From contig NZ_JACJQY010000038.1 in assembly GCF_014696925.1 (NCBI RefSeq), positions 1 to 57,465 of the forward strand: DNA of 57,465 nucleotides. The letters run 5' to 3'. The notes beneath the pieces were generated by a model. The model did not search any database. It was not told where the DNA came from and saw nothing but the letters and a program-made list of their open reading frames with translations. Made by a program: the position numbers and the translations under genes. Below, in pieces: positions 16,482 to 26,900 of this stretch; within the stretch, counting starts at the first letter, position 1; every line of letters starts with the position of its first letter. The stretch comes from Phormidium tenue FACHB-1050 (GTDB taxonomy: Bacteria > Cyanobacteriota > Cyanobacteriia > Pseudanabaenales > Pseudanabaenaceae).

Positions 16482-19400
16482 ATGGACAATTTACGACCTC
16501 AATCTATAACTGCGCCGCAGTTACTGGATTGTGCTGAAGTAACGACTGCGATCAATGTTTTAATTGTGGACGACTCGGAAAGCGATCGCGTTAGTTACTT
16601 GCGTTATTTGCAATCAGACTCAGAGCGCTCTTATCGGATTATCGAGGCAGAAACGTTAGAAGAAGGGCTGGAATTGTGGCGATCGCAGCACCCAGATGTT
16701 GTATTACTGGATATCAATCTGCCCGATGGCGACGGCTTGGAATTTTTAGAAGCTATTGGTAATGAGCAATTAATCAATAAATTGCCTGTGATCATGTTGA
16801 CGGGATCGGGAGATGAGCGAATAGCTGTACGAGCGATGAAATTGGGCGCGGCGGACTATTTGGTAAAAGGGGATGTAACAGCGGTTTCGCTTTTAACCTG
16901 TATCGCTCAGGTGCAAGAAAATAGTTTACTCATCCAGCAACTTTTGCGATCGCAAAAGCAGCAAACGGTAATTGCCTCAATGGCGCTGCATATTCGGAGA
17001 GCGCACACATTTGAGGCTGTCTCCAATACGATTGTCCAAGAAATACGCAGCTTTTTAGTTGCCGATCGGGCGATCATTTACCGATTTAATCCCGATATGA
17101 GTGGAAAAATTGTTGCCGAGGCGGTTATTTCACCTTGGGAGTCATGCTTAAGTGCTCAAATTGAAGATACTTGCTTTCAGGAAAATCTTGGTGGGGAATA
17201 TCAAAGGGGTAAAGTCTTTGCGGCGAATGATATTTATGAAGCTAACCTGACGGAATGCCATATTCAACTCCTTGAAAGATTTCAGGTAAGTGCCAATCTC
17301 GTCGCCCCCATCTTGCTTAATGGTATGAATACCCTGTGGGGCTTGCTGATTGTGCATCAATGTGATGCTCCCCGCCAATGGCAAGAAGAAGATATTCAGT
17401 TATTGCATCAGCTATCCATACATTTAGCGATCTCCTTATATCAAGCCGAACTCTATCAAAATCTGGAAAGCCTGAATTCCTCGCTGGAAGAGAAAGTACA
17501 GGAACGGACTAAAAAACTACAATTGCAATCCCAAGTTTTAGAAGAGATTCATGATGGTGTGGTGACAACCGATCTCAATGGCACAATTCTCAGTTGGAAT
17601 CTTGGCGCAGAGAAACTCTATGGCTATACAGAGGCTGAGGTGTTAGGACGGAATGTAGCCTTTATGTATGAAGATGCTGAAGCTCTAGGAGCAGAGGTGA
17701 TTGTGCCTCTGTTAGATAAGGGTAGCCATGCAACCGAAGTTGTTATCTTTTCTAAATCAGGAAAACGCATCTACATTAGCTTGCGACTTTCTGTGGTCAA
17801 AGATGAACAGGGCAACATTACCCATTTGATTGGTTGTGCTAATGACATTAGCGATCGCAAACGTGCCGAACAAGAACTTCAGCAACTCAATCAAGAGCTA
17901 GAAACCAAAGTCTTAGAACGCACCCAAGAACTAGCACAGGTTAACAGTCTCCAACTAGCTATCCTAGAAAGTGCTAATTACGCAATCATTTCCACCGACT
18001 TAGATGGCATCATTCAGACTTGTAATCATTCCGTTGAAAGGATGCTGGGTTATAGTGCCTCAGAACTGATTGGCATCACACCTGATATACTCCACGATCG
18101 CCAAGAGATAATTGACAAAGCCGCATCTCTCTCTGCTGAACTGGAGCAGGATATTCCTGCTGGGTTTGAAGTGTTTATTGCCAAATCCCGTCGAGGTATT
18201 GTTAGTGAACAAGAATGGACTTATATCCGCAAAGATGGTTCTCGCTTTCCTATATTGTTATCAGTCACGGCTCTTAAGAATGACAACCAACAAATTATAG
18301 GCTTCTTAGGTATTGCGAAAGATATTACTCAGCGAAAACAAGCAGAAGAAGCGCTAAGAGCAAGCGAACGGCGTTTTGTATCTTTGGCAGCAGCAGCTCC
18401 TGTAGGAATTTTCCGTATTGATCAAAACAATAACTGTACCTATGTCAATGAATTTTGGACTCAAATTACAGGACAAGAAGCCGATGTCGCTCTAGGCTAT
18501 GGATGGCTGGAGACCATTCATCCCGATGATCAAGAGCAAATCCATCAGAAATGGACTCAAGTTCTCATTCAACAAGCACCTTATCAAGGTGAGGGAAGAG
18601 CCATCAGACCAGATGGAACAATTAGTTACTACTATTGCCAAGCCTTACCTGAAATTGATGAAGATGGTAATTTTATCGGCTACATTGGCACATTAACCGA
18701 TATTAGCGATCGCAAACAAGCGGAAATCCAGCTAAAGCATATTAACGAGGAACTACTTCGCGCTACCAAGCTCAAGGATGAATTTCTTGCCAACATGAGC
18801 CACGAACTCCGCACCCCACTAAATTCGATCTTAGGGCTGTCTAACGTTCTGGGAGAGCAGGTTTTAGGCTCACTCAATGAAAAGCAATTAAAGGCGATCG
18901 GTACAGTCGAGTCAAGCGGCGAACATCTTCTCTCCCTAATTAATGACATTCTCGATCTATCAAAAATCTCATCAGGGATGATGGAACTAAATGTTGAATC
19001 AGTCTTAGTCAAAAATCTCTGTGATTCTAGTCTGGTCTTTGTCAAACAGCAAGCATTTCAAAAGCAAGTGCAAATTGCTAGCAACATTCCTAAAAATATA
19101 AACAAGATCAATGTCGAAGAGCGTCGCATCAGGCAGGTTTTAATCAATCTGCTCACCAATGCCGTCAAATTCACTCCCAGTGAAGGGCAAGTAAATCTTC
19201 TAGTTGCAGTTGGTAGAGGCGATACATGGCAAGGAGAGGCGACAATTCCCCAGCGCATCAAACTGATGAATTCACCGATGATCGTATTTCAAGTCGTAGA
19301 TACTGGCATTGGTATTGCCGCCAACGATCTACAACGACTCTTTCAGCCCTTCGTGCAAGTTAGCAGCAGTCTCAATCGTCAGTACGAAGGCACTGGTTTA

Positions 19401-19943
19401 GGGCTAGCCCTAGTCAAGCAGATTGTCGAACTACATGGCGGTCAGGTCATGGCTGAGAGTGAAGTCGGCAAAGGTAGCTGTTTCTCAGTTGCCCTACCCT
19501 ATGAAATGTCCCACTCTAGCGCTCCAGAATCCCCAACAGTTTCGACAACTTTACCGCCAGTGGTCATAGATCCTGATAATGCGCCGCTGATTTTACTCGC
19601 CGAAGATAACGAGGCAAATATCCAAACCTTCTCTTCTTATCTGACCGCAATCAACTACCGCATAGTGACTGCCAGAAATGGAGAAGAAGCCGTTGCTATG
19701 GCAAAAGCAGAAATCCCTGACATCATTCTCATGGATATTCAAATGCCAGACATGGATGGATTAGAAGCGATCGCTCTAATTCGTGCTGACGCATCAATTG
19801 CCGCAATTCCGATAATTGCCCTGACGGCTCTTGCGATGGAAGGCGATCGCGAAAGATGTCTAGCGGCGGGAGCCAATGAATATCTGTCTAAACCCATCAA
19901 GTTCCGTCAACTTAATTCCGCAATTCAGCGAATTTTGACATAG
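16482..19943 (+). CDS. Hybrid histidine kinase with DXCF cyanobacteriochrome-type GAF domain (first of three)
   Basis: Domain order in 1153 residues: REC (about 25-145, acceptor D77 in LLDINLP), GAF (about 165-320), coiled linker, three PAS/PAC domains (about 350-465, 485-620, 628-755), HisKA (HELRTPLNS near 775), HATPase (about 880-1010) and a C-terminal REC (from about 1037, MDIQMP). The GAF has C231 in DTCF and C259-H260 in ECH, 28 residues apart, and WGLLIVHQC followed by PRQW. This is the arrangement of DXCF cyanobacteriochromes, where the CH cysteine binds the bilin and the DXCF cysteine adds a second thioether to shift absorption to shorter wavelengths. Light sensing is therefore inferred. 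It appears soluble, with no membrane helices. Two more similar genes follow. Confidence 0.88.
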   Translation: MDNLRPQSITAPQLLDCAEVTTAINVLIVDDSESDRVSYLRYLQSDSERSYRIIEAETLEEGLELWRSQHPDVVLLDINLPDGDGLEFLEAIGNEQLINKLPVIMLTGSGDERIAVRAMKLGAADYLVKGDVTAVSLLTCIAQVQENSLLIQQLLRSQKQQTVIASMALHIRRAHTFEAVSNTIVQEIRSFLVADRAIIYRFNPDMSGKIVAEAVISPWESCLSAQIEDTCFQENLGGEYQRGKVFAANDIYEANLTECHIQLLERFQVSANLVAPILLNGMNTLWGLLIVHQCDAPRQWQEEDIQLLHQLSIHLAISLYQAELYQNLESLNSSLEEKVQERTKKLQLQSQVLEEIHDGVVTTDLNGTILSWNLGAEKLYGYTEAEVLGRNVAFMYEDAEALGAEVIVPLLDKGSHATEVVIFSKSGKRIYISLRLSVVKDEQGNITHLIGCANDISDRKRAEQELQQLNQELETKVLERTQELAQVNSLQLAILESANYAIISTDLDGIIQTCNHSVERMLGYSASELIGITPDILHDRQEIIDKAASLSAELEQDIPAGFEVFIAKSRRGIVSEQEWTYIRKDGSRFPILLSVTALKNDNQQIIGFLGIAKDITQRKQAEEALRASERRFVSLAAAAPVGIFRIDQNNNCTYVNEFWTQITGQEADVALGYGWLETIHPDDQEQIHQKWTQVLIQQAPYQGEGRAIRPDGTISYYYCQALPEIDEDGNFIGYIGTLTDISDRKQAEIQLKHINEELLRATKLKDEFLANMSHELRTPLNSILGLSNVLGEQVLGSLNEKQLKAIGTVESSGEHLLSLINDILDLSKISSGMMELNVESVLVKNLCDSSLVFVKQQAFQKQVQIASNIPKNINKINVEERRIRQVLINLLTNAVKFTPSEGQVNLLVAVGRGDTWQGEATIPQRIKLMNSPMIVFQVVDTGIGIAANDLQRLFQPFVQVSSSLNRQYEGTGLGLALVKQIVELHGGQVMAESEVGKGSCFSVALPYEMSHSSAPESPTVSTTLPPVVIDPDNAPLILLAEDNEANIQTFSSYLTAINYRIVTARNGEEAVAMAKAEIPDIILMDIQMPDMDGLEAIALIRADASIAAIPIIALTALAMEGDRERCLAAGANEYLSKPIKFRQLNSAIQRILT

Positions 19944-19951
19944 ATTTAATC

Positions 19952-20031
19952 GCCCCCTAGCCCCCAATTCTGGGGGAACAAGAAAATAAAATTCTTTCAA
20001 AGTCCCCCCAGAATTGGGGGATTTAGGGGGC
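19952..20031. repeat. CCCCCTAG-type inverted repeat after the first hybrid kinase
   Basis: Two offset G/C-rich arms (from 19952, CCCCCAATTCTGGGGG, and from 20004 to 20031) pair. The sequence belongs to the CCCCCTAGCCCCC...GGGGGATTTAGGGGG family that also occurs, in frame, inside the 5-oxoprolinase gene near 54719. Confidence 0.75.
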
Positions 20032-20174
20032 TAAACAACTAGATCTTTAAACGAAATCCTAAGTATTATTTGATTTTTAAATAGTTTCTTAAGCTTAAAT
20101 TGAGATACAAAAATTTTTTGTGAGATAATTAAAGAAGATGCGTTAATAATTATGAAATAAATACAAGTCATCTT

Positions 20175-23100
20175 ATGGCTGATCAACTCTTGCAATCAAA
20201 TATAACCCTGTTGATAGTCGATGGCTCGGAAAGCGATCGCGTAATTTACTCACGTTATTTGCAATCAGACGTAGAGAAAAACTATCACATTATCGAAGCG
20301 GAAACGTTAGAAGCAGGGCTAGAAATATGCCGATCTCAGCCGCCTGATATTGTACTGCTCGATCTAAACTTGCCATATGGCGATGGCTTGGAATTTCTAG
20401 AAGCTATAAATATTGATCATGCAGGAAAGCGTTTTCCAGTGATTATGTTGACGGGGCAGGGAAATGAAGAAAAGGCGGTAAATGCCATGAAATTAGGGGC
20501 GGCTGACTACTTGGTGAAAGGGGATATCACGGCAAAACTGCTCACTATTACGGTTAATCATGTATTGCGAGAATCTGAGCTAAGTCGTCAACTTTCGCGA
20601 TCGCAACAACAGCAAATATTAACCTCCGAAATCGCACTGCGGATTCGCGAATTTCTAAATTTAGAAGATATCTCAAGAGCCATTGTTAAAGAGGTGCGTC
20701 AATTTATTAAAGCCGATCGCGCTGCTATCTATAAATTCACCCCAGATATGAGTGGCAATATGGTTGCCGAAGATATCGTCGCCCCTTGGCAGTCTTGCTT
20801 AAATGTGCAAGTTAACGATTCTTGCTTTCTCGGAAATCTTGGTGATGCATATTGCGAGGGCAGAATTTTCGTTGCTAATGATATTTATGCGGCTAACTTG
20901 ACAGCCTGTCATCTACAACTGCTCGAAAGATTTCAAGTCCGCGCCAATCTGGTAGTGCCGATCCTGTTGCCAAATGAGAACAAACGCATTTTATGGGGGC
21001 TGCTAATTTTGCATCAATGCTCGTCTCCAAGAATTTGGCTAGAGTCAGATGTTCAGCTAATTCAACAGCTAGCGGTGCAGCTATCGATTTCTATTAAACA
21101 AGCGATCGCCTATCAAAAAGTTGAAAATGAATTAGCAGATCGCAACCGCACCGAGCAAGAACTACTAAAACTCACTCAATCTCTAGAAGTAAAAGTCAGA
21201 GAACGCACCCAAGAACTATGGCAAGTTAATCAACTATTACAAACCGTCCTTGATGCTATCCCATTGTCTGTATTTTGGAAAGATCGCCAATCTATTCTTT
21301 TAGGATGCAATCAACTATTTGCCATAACTAGTGGAAAGAACTCGCCCTTGGAAGCAATTGGTAAAAGCGATTTTGATCTTGCCTGTACCGAAGACGAAGC
21401 TCTTGCTTATCTTGCTGACGATCGACAGGTGATGGAAACTGGCTTAGGGAAACTGAATATTGAAGAGCATATTACCTTGACATCTGGTGAGCAGCAATGG
21501 ATACAGACTAATAAAGTTCCTCTACGAGATGCTTCGGGGAATGTGGTAGGAGTGGTGGGGACGTTTCAGGATATTAGCGATCGCAAACAAGCCGAATTGA
21601 AACTACAGATAATAAGCGATCGCCTAGCTTTGGCACTCAGTTCTGGAGCGATCGGCTATTGGGAATGGGATATTGAGCAGAACTCTCTTGCTTGGGATGC
21701 TCAGATGTATAAACTGTATGGAGGTGCAGAAGCAACTAATTCCCGTATGGCTTACGAGACTTGGGCAAACACAATCCATCCCGACGATCATAAAGCTACT
21801 GAAACTTTACTCCAAGAAGCAGTTTTAGGGCTTACCGATTATGACTGTGAGTTTCGAGTCATTCATCCCGATCACAGTATTCACTTCATCAAAGCCTATG
21901 GAAAGGTTGAAAAGAACGCGCAAGGTAAGGCTCAAAGTATGATTGGGGTTAACTTTGATATTAGCGATCGCAAACAATCAGAAAGTCAGTTAAAACTAGC
22001 TAATCAAGAACTTCTCCGTGCTACCAAGCTCAAGGACGAATTTCTCGCTACCATGAGCCACGAACTACGCACACCGCTAAATTCCATCTTGGGACTATCA
22101 GAATCTCTTAAAGGCGAGATTTTGGGTTCAATAAACGACAATCAATTAAAGGCGCTCTCTATAGTCGAGTCAAGTGGCGAACATCTGCTATCACTGATCA
22201 ATGACATTCTCGACCTATCAAAAATCTCATCAGGCATGATGACCCTAGATATGGCATCAGTCCCAGTCCAAAATCTCTGTGATACCAGTCTGCTCTTCGT
22301 CAAACAGCAAGCATTTAACAAGAGAATCCAAATCCATAGCAATATTCCTGCTCATATAAACAACATCAATATCGATGAACGTCGCATCAAACAAGTATTG
22401 ATTAATCTGCTCACAAATGCCGTCAAATTTACTCCCTGTGAAGGAAAAATCAATCTCTTTGTTGCGATCGGTAGCGGCGATACATGGCAGGGAGAAGCAA
22501 CAATTCCCCAACGACTTCAAGACATGAATTCACCGATAATCCTATTTCAAGTAGTAGATACGGGCATTGGTATCTCTGCTAAGGATTTGCAAATGCTCTT
22601 TCAGCCCTTTGTACAGGTCGATAGCGCCCTTAATCGTCAGTACGAAGGCACTGGTTTAGGGCTAGCCCTAGTTAAGCAAATTGTGGAACTGCATGGCGGT
22701 CAGGTCATGGTTGAGAGCGAAGTTGGAAAAGGTAGTCGCTTTACCGTCGCCCTACCCTATGAAATGTCAGAATCTAATGCGATCGCCCCTGTCCTAACTT
22801 CGACCACTTCATCATCACTGGCAATAGCTCCAGACAATGCACCGCTTATTTTATTAGCAGAAGACAACGAAGCAAATATCCAAACCTTCAGTTGCTATCT
22901 GACAGCCATCAATTACCGCGTCATCATCGCTCGCAATGGTCTAGAAGCGATCGCCCAAGCCAAAGCCAACCTGCCCGATATCATCCTCATGGATATTCAA
23001 ATGCCTATTATGGATGGGCTAGAAGCAACTAAGCAAATCCGTCTCGATCCTAACTTGGTTAACATTCCCATCATTGCGCTCACGGCTCTAGCAATGGAAG

Positions 23101-23210
23101 GCGATCGCGAAAGATGTCTAGCCGCAGGAGCCAATGAATATCTCGCTAAACCCATCAAGCTCCACCAACTTAATTCCGCAATTCAGCAAATTTTATCAAA
23201 ACTTTTGTGA
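20175..23210 (+). CDS. Hybrid histidine kinase with DXCF cyanobacteriochrome-type GAF domain (second)
   Basis: Domain order in 1011 residues: REC (about 10-128, acceptor D63), GAF (about 145-315), two PAS/PAC domains (about 350-470 and 480-605), HisKA (HELRTPLNS near 635), HATPase (about 740-870) and REC (about 890-1008). The GAF has C217 in DSCF and C245-H246 in ACH, again 28 residues apart. The N-terminal REC reads LIVDGSESD, while its neighbours read LIVDDSESD, so one residue of the acidic Mg-binding pocket is lost and phosphorylation may be weak. The kinase and C-terminal REC parts are close to those of the flanking kinases, which points to tandem duplication. Confidence 0.88.
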   Translation: MADQLLQSNITLLIVDGSESDRVIYSRYLQSDVEKNYHIIEAETLEAGLEICRSQPPDIVLLDLNLPYGDGLEFLEAINIDHAGKRFPVIMLTGQGNEEKAVNAMKLGAADYLVKGDITAKLLTITVNHVLRESELSRQLSRSQQQQILTSEIALRIREFLNLEDISRAIVKEVRQFIKADRAAIYKFTPDMSGNMVAEDIVAPWQSCLNVQVNDSCFLGNLGDAYCEGRIFVANDIYAANLTACHLQLLERFQVRANLVVPILLPNENKRILWGLLILHQCSSPRIWLESDVQLIQQLAVQLSISIKQAIAYQKVENELADRNRTEQELLKLTQSLEVKVRERTQELWQVNQLLQTVLDAIPLSVFWKDRQSILLGCNQLFAITSGKNSPLEAIGKSDFDLACTEDEALAYLADDRQVMETGLGKLNIEEHITLTSGEQQWIQTNKVPLRDASGNVVGVVGTFQDISDRKQAELKLQIISDRLALALSSGAIGYWEWDIEQNSLAWDAQMYKLYGGAEATNSRMAYETWANTIHPDDHKATETLLQEAVLGLTDYDCEFRVIHPDHSIHFIKAYGKVEKNAQGKAQSMIGVNFDISDRKQSESQLKLANQELLRATKLKDEFLATMSHELRTPLNSILGLSESLKGEILGSINDNQLKALSIVESSGEHLLSLINDILDLSKISSGMMTLDMASVPVQNLCDTSLLFVKQQAFNKRIQIHSNIPAHINNINIDERRIKQVLINLLTNAVKFTPCEGKINLFVAIGSGDTWQGEATIPQRLQDMNSPIILFQVVDTGIGISAKDLQMLFQPFVQVDSALNRQYEGTGLGLALVKQIVELHGGQVMVESEVGKGSRFTVALPYEMSESNAIAPVLTSTTSSSLAIAPDNAPLILLAEDNEANIQTFSCYLTAINYRVIIARNGLEAIAQAKANLPDIILMDIQMPIMDGLEATKQIRLDPNLVNIPIIALTALAMEGDRERCLAAGANEYLAKPIKLHQLNSAIQQILSKLL

Positions 23211-23216
23211 CTTAAA

Positions 23217-23564
23217 ACTGATGTTACGTGTAAGGAGGATTGCCCTCACCCCCCAGCCTCCTCTCCCAGAGCTACAGTGTACACACAAGTCTAGATTTTG
23301 TCTGCACACATCGAGAACGCCCTGCACTCAAGTGCGGGCTAAGAGCTAAAACCCGTTAAAACGGGTTGATTTTGTTCAGTCATTGTCAGTCATCTTTAGA
23401 TGACTTTAGCTTTTAGCCAAGAACTTGAGTTCTTGGTGACTTGTGTGTACACGGTAGTCTCCCAGAGTGGAGAGGGGGAGCAAAATCCAGAAAATTCTTG
23501 TCCCCTAGCCCAAAGGGCGAGGGGCTAGGGGTGAGGGGCTTAGAAACTTCCACGTAACATCAGT
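23217..23564. repeat. Element with ACTGATGTTACGTG ends, carrying a nested insertion
   Basis: ACTGATGTTACGTG at 23217 and CACGTAACATCAGT at 23551-23564 are perfect inverted ends. The same ends flank a different body at 50361-50532. Inside lie CCCTCACCCC and GGGGTGAGGGGC arms of the CTCACCCCTAG repeat family, interrupted by the insertion at 23272. Confidence 0.8.
23272..23457. mobile_element. 186-bp MITE-like insertion with 10-bp target duplication
   Basis: It starts CTACAGTGTACACACAAGT and ends ACTTGTGTGTACACGGTAG, which are inverted with one mismatch. TCTCCCAGAG occurs directly on both sides (23262-23271 and 23458-23467) as a target duplication. The body contains GCCCTGCACTCAAGTGCGGGC and CCAAGAACTTGAGTTCTTGG hairpins (the first stated here by position 23321-23341). 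No ORF is present. Confidence 0.85.
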
Positions 23565-23618
23565 TAAAAAACAAACCTAGCAAAATTTTGAGGCTTAAAA
23601 AATAGCTAAATAGCTAAT

Positions 23619-23735
23619 TATAGCTGTCGCCAAGTGTATAAGAACATAAAACCCAAGAAGAGAATGGCGGCGCTTTGCGCCGCCATTCTCTTCTTGGGTT
23701 TTGCTTTTGTCCTAACACAATCGACGGCAGCTATA
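23619..23735. repeat. Complete palindromic element, 117 bp
   Basis: Left end TATAGCTGTCGCC, right end GGCAGCTATA. Core arms 23648-23673 and 23677-23702 form a 26-bp stem with loop TTT and copy-specific middle GAAGAGAAT. With the copy at 15068 this defines the family's full length. Confidence 0.9.
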
Positions 23736-23747
23736 TAATTAAAACCC

Positions 23748-23800
23748 AAACCCAGAATCCTCTCCCGCCCGCGCATCGGGCGGGAGAGGATTCTGGGTTT
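23748..23800. repeat. 24-bp perfect hairpin, related palindrome
   Basis: Arms 23748-23771 and 23777-23800 share AAACCCA/TGGGTTT ends with the main family, but the centre is CCCGCCCG rather than GGCGGCGC. It lies a few bases after the previous element. Confidence 0.75.
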
Positions 23801-23903
23801 TAAGGTTACTTATGCCTAGTTACTTACTATTTTGTGAATTTGTAAAAAGTGTCGTAGCATAATTATATGATTGATAATAATGGAATAGGCATCGATGTAG
23901 TGA

Positions 23904-26900
23904 ATGACTAATCAACTCTCGCAAACTGTTACCTTGTTGATTGTCGATGATTCGGAAAGCGATCGCGTCACTTATTTGCGTTATCTGCAATTAGACTCAG
24001 AAAATACTTACAACATTATCGAAACAGAAATGTTAGAAGAAGGGCTGGAAATGTGGCGATCGCAGCAGCCTGACATTGTTCTGATCGATCTGAATTTGCC
24101 CGATGGCGATGGCTTAGAATTTCTAGAAGCAATTAATGTAGATAACGCCAGAGATCGAGTTCCTGTGATTATGTTGACAGGACAGGGAAATGAAAAAATG
24201 GCTGTAAATGCCATGAAATTGGGGGCGGCTGACTATTTCGTTAAAGGGGACATTACAGCGAAATCGCTCACTACTACGGTTAAGCAAGTACTTCGCGAAA
24301 CTTTGTTAAGTCAGCAATTACGGCGATCGCAACAACAGCAAATATTAATCTCCGAAATCGCACTGAGGATTCGCGAATCTCTGAACTTAGAAGATATCTC
24401 GAATGCAATTGTTAAAGAGGTGCGTCAATTTATAAATGCCGATCGCGCCACTATTTATAAATTCACCCCTGATATGAGTGGCACAATTGTTGCCGAAGAT
24501 ATTGTCTCCCCTTGGCTGCCCTGCTTAAATATGCAGGTCGAAGATACTTGCTTTCTTGAAAATCTTGGTGGCGCATATCGTGAGGGCATGTTTTTTGTTG
24601 CCAATGATATTTATGCTGCTAATTTGACAGATTGCCATATTAAACTGCTGGAAAGGTTTCAAGTACGCGCCAATCTGGTAGTACCGATCCTCTTACCAAG
24701 TGTAGAACAGCAAACTACTTTATGGGGTTTGCTAATTTTGCATCAATGCTCAGCTCCAAGGATTTGGCAAGAGTCAGATATCCAGCTACTTCAGCAGTTA
24801 TCAGTGCAGTTGGCAATCGGCATTAAACAAGCGATCGCCTATCAACAAGTTCAAACCGAGTTGACAGAACGCAAACGAGTTGAGTTATCACTCTTAGAGC
24901 ACCAAGCAGAGCTAGAAGAACGCAATAATTTGTTAGAGATAACAAGTGCGGACTTGGAATGTAGTGTGGAAGAATTGAGGGTCACTACGGAAGACTTGAT
25001 CGCGCAGCATCGACAACTAGAATACGAACAGATCCGCTACCAAAACTTATTTAACTTTGCGCCTGATGGTTATCTGGTGACAGATATAACAGGTCGAATA
25101 GGAGAAGCAAATCAAGCAATCTTAGATCTGCTTGCCATTAGCCATGAGTCTATTTTAGGGAAACTCTTTTCTAGCTTTATTGACTCTGATCATGTGGAAC
25201 TTTTCTATAACCAATTTACGGCTCTATTATCTCAAAACAAGTTAGAAGTAACTTGGGAACTTATCATTGCTCCTTGTCGGGGCAAACCTTTCCCTGCCGA
25301 AATTGTCGCAACTAAAAATATTAGTTCTGACTCGAATAATGTTCAACTGTTATGGATAGTTCGTGATATCAGCGATCGCAAACGCGCCGAGCAAACGCTA
25401 CAACAACTTAATCAGTCCCTCGAAACAAAAGTCGCAGAACGAACCCAAGAACTAGGGCAAGTTAATCAACTATTACAAACTGTCCTTGACTCTTTCCCAT
25501 TGGCTGTATTTTGGAAAGATCGCAAAGCAATTCTTTTAGGATGTAACCAACTATTTGCCACGATATATGGGGTGAATTCCCCCTCAGAGTTGATTGGTAA
25601 AAGTACTTTTGAGGTTTGCTGTAACCAAGATGAAGCTCTAAATTATATTGTTGACGATCAACTGGTTATGGAATCTGGCATAGCGAAACTAAATATTGAA
25701 GAACCGATTACTATGCCATCTGGCGAACAGCAATGGTTACAGACCAATAAAATCCCTTTGCGAAATGCAGATGGGAATGTAATCGGAGTGATGGGAACTT
25801 TTCAGGATATTAGCGATCGCAAACGAGCAGAAATTGCCTTGCAACGTAGTGAAGACCGTTTTCGGCGAATGTTTGATTCTAGCGTCGTTGGTATGCTCTT
25901 TGCTGATTTTCAAGGACATATTACCGATGCCAATGATCGTTTTTTAGAGATGCTTGGCTATACCAGAGAAGATTTCCAAACTGGGGCGATTGATTGGATG
26001 GCGATGACTCCTCCTGAATACCTAGAGAAAGACTATGCTTGTATGGAAGATTTGATCAAATATCGTCAAATTGATCCTTGGGAAAAGGAATATTATCGCA
26101 AAGATGGTAGTCGTATCCCTATCATCATTGGAGCAGCTTTATTGCATGGTACGGATAATGAAACCATCTGTGTGATTCTAGATATTAGCGATCGCAAAAA
26201 TGCCGAAGCAGTCTTGAGAGCAAGTGATCAACGTTGGCAATTTGCCTTAGAAAGCGTTGGTGATGGCATTTGGGACTGGAATGCTCAAACCAATGAGGTC
26301 TTCTTCTCCCAGCAATGGAAAGCCTTGCTGGGATATGCGGATGATGAAATTGAGAATAGATTTGAGTCATGGGAAAATCTCGTCCACCCTGACGATATTG
26401 CTCAATCCTACGAGGATATCAATAAATGCCTCAATAGGGAAACTCTCTTTTACGAAAACGAGCATCGGCTACGATGTAAAGATGGTAGCTATAAATGGAT
26501 CTTAGCCCGTGGCAGAGTGTTTGAGTGGGATGTCAATGGTCATGCATTGCGAATGATGGGTACACATACCGATCTAAGCGCTCGCAAACAAGCTGAAGCC
26601 CAACTAAAACATATTAACGAGGAACTTCTCCGCGCCACCAAACTCAAGGATGAATTTCTCGCTAATATGAGCCACGAACTCCGTACACCGCTAAATTCTA
26701 TCTTAGGAATATCAGAATCTCTTCAAGAGGAGATTTTAGGCTCACTGAACGAAACACAATTAAAGGCGATCGCTACAGTCGAGTCAAGCGGCGAACATCT
26801 GCTATCCCTGATTAATGATGTTCTCGATCTATCAAAAATCTCAGCAGGGATGATCGAACTAGACATTGAATCAGTGTCAGTCATAAATCTCTGTAGTTCT

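Larger units (their letters stand above)
23211..23903. other. 693-base spacer packed with nested repeats
   Basis: No gene is visible here. The spacer holds a 348-bp element (23217-23564) with a second element inserted into it (23272-23457), then a complete TATAGCTGTCGCC element (23619-23735) and a further 24-bp hairpin (23748-23800). About 100 bases before the next gene are plain A/T-rich sequence and probably hold its promoter. Confidence 0.8.
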
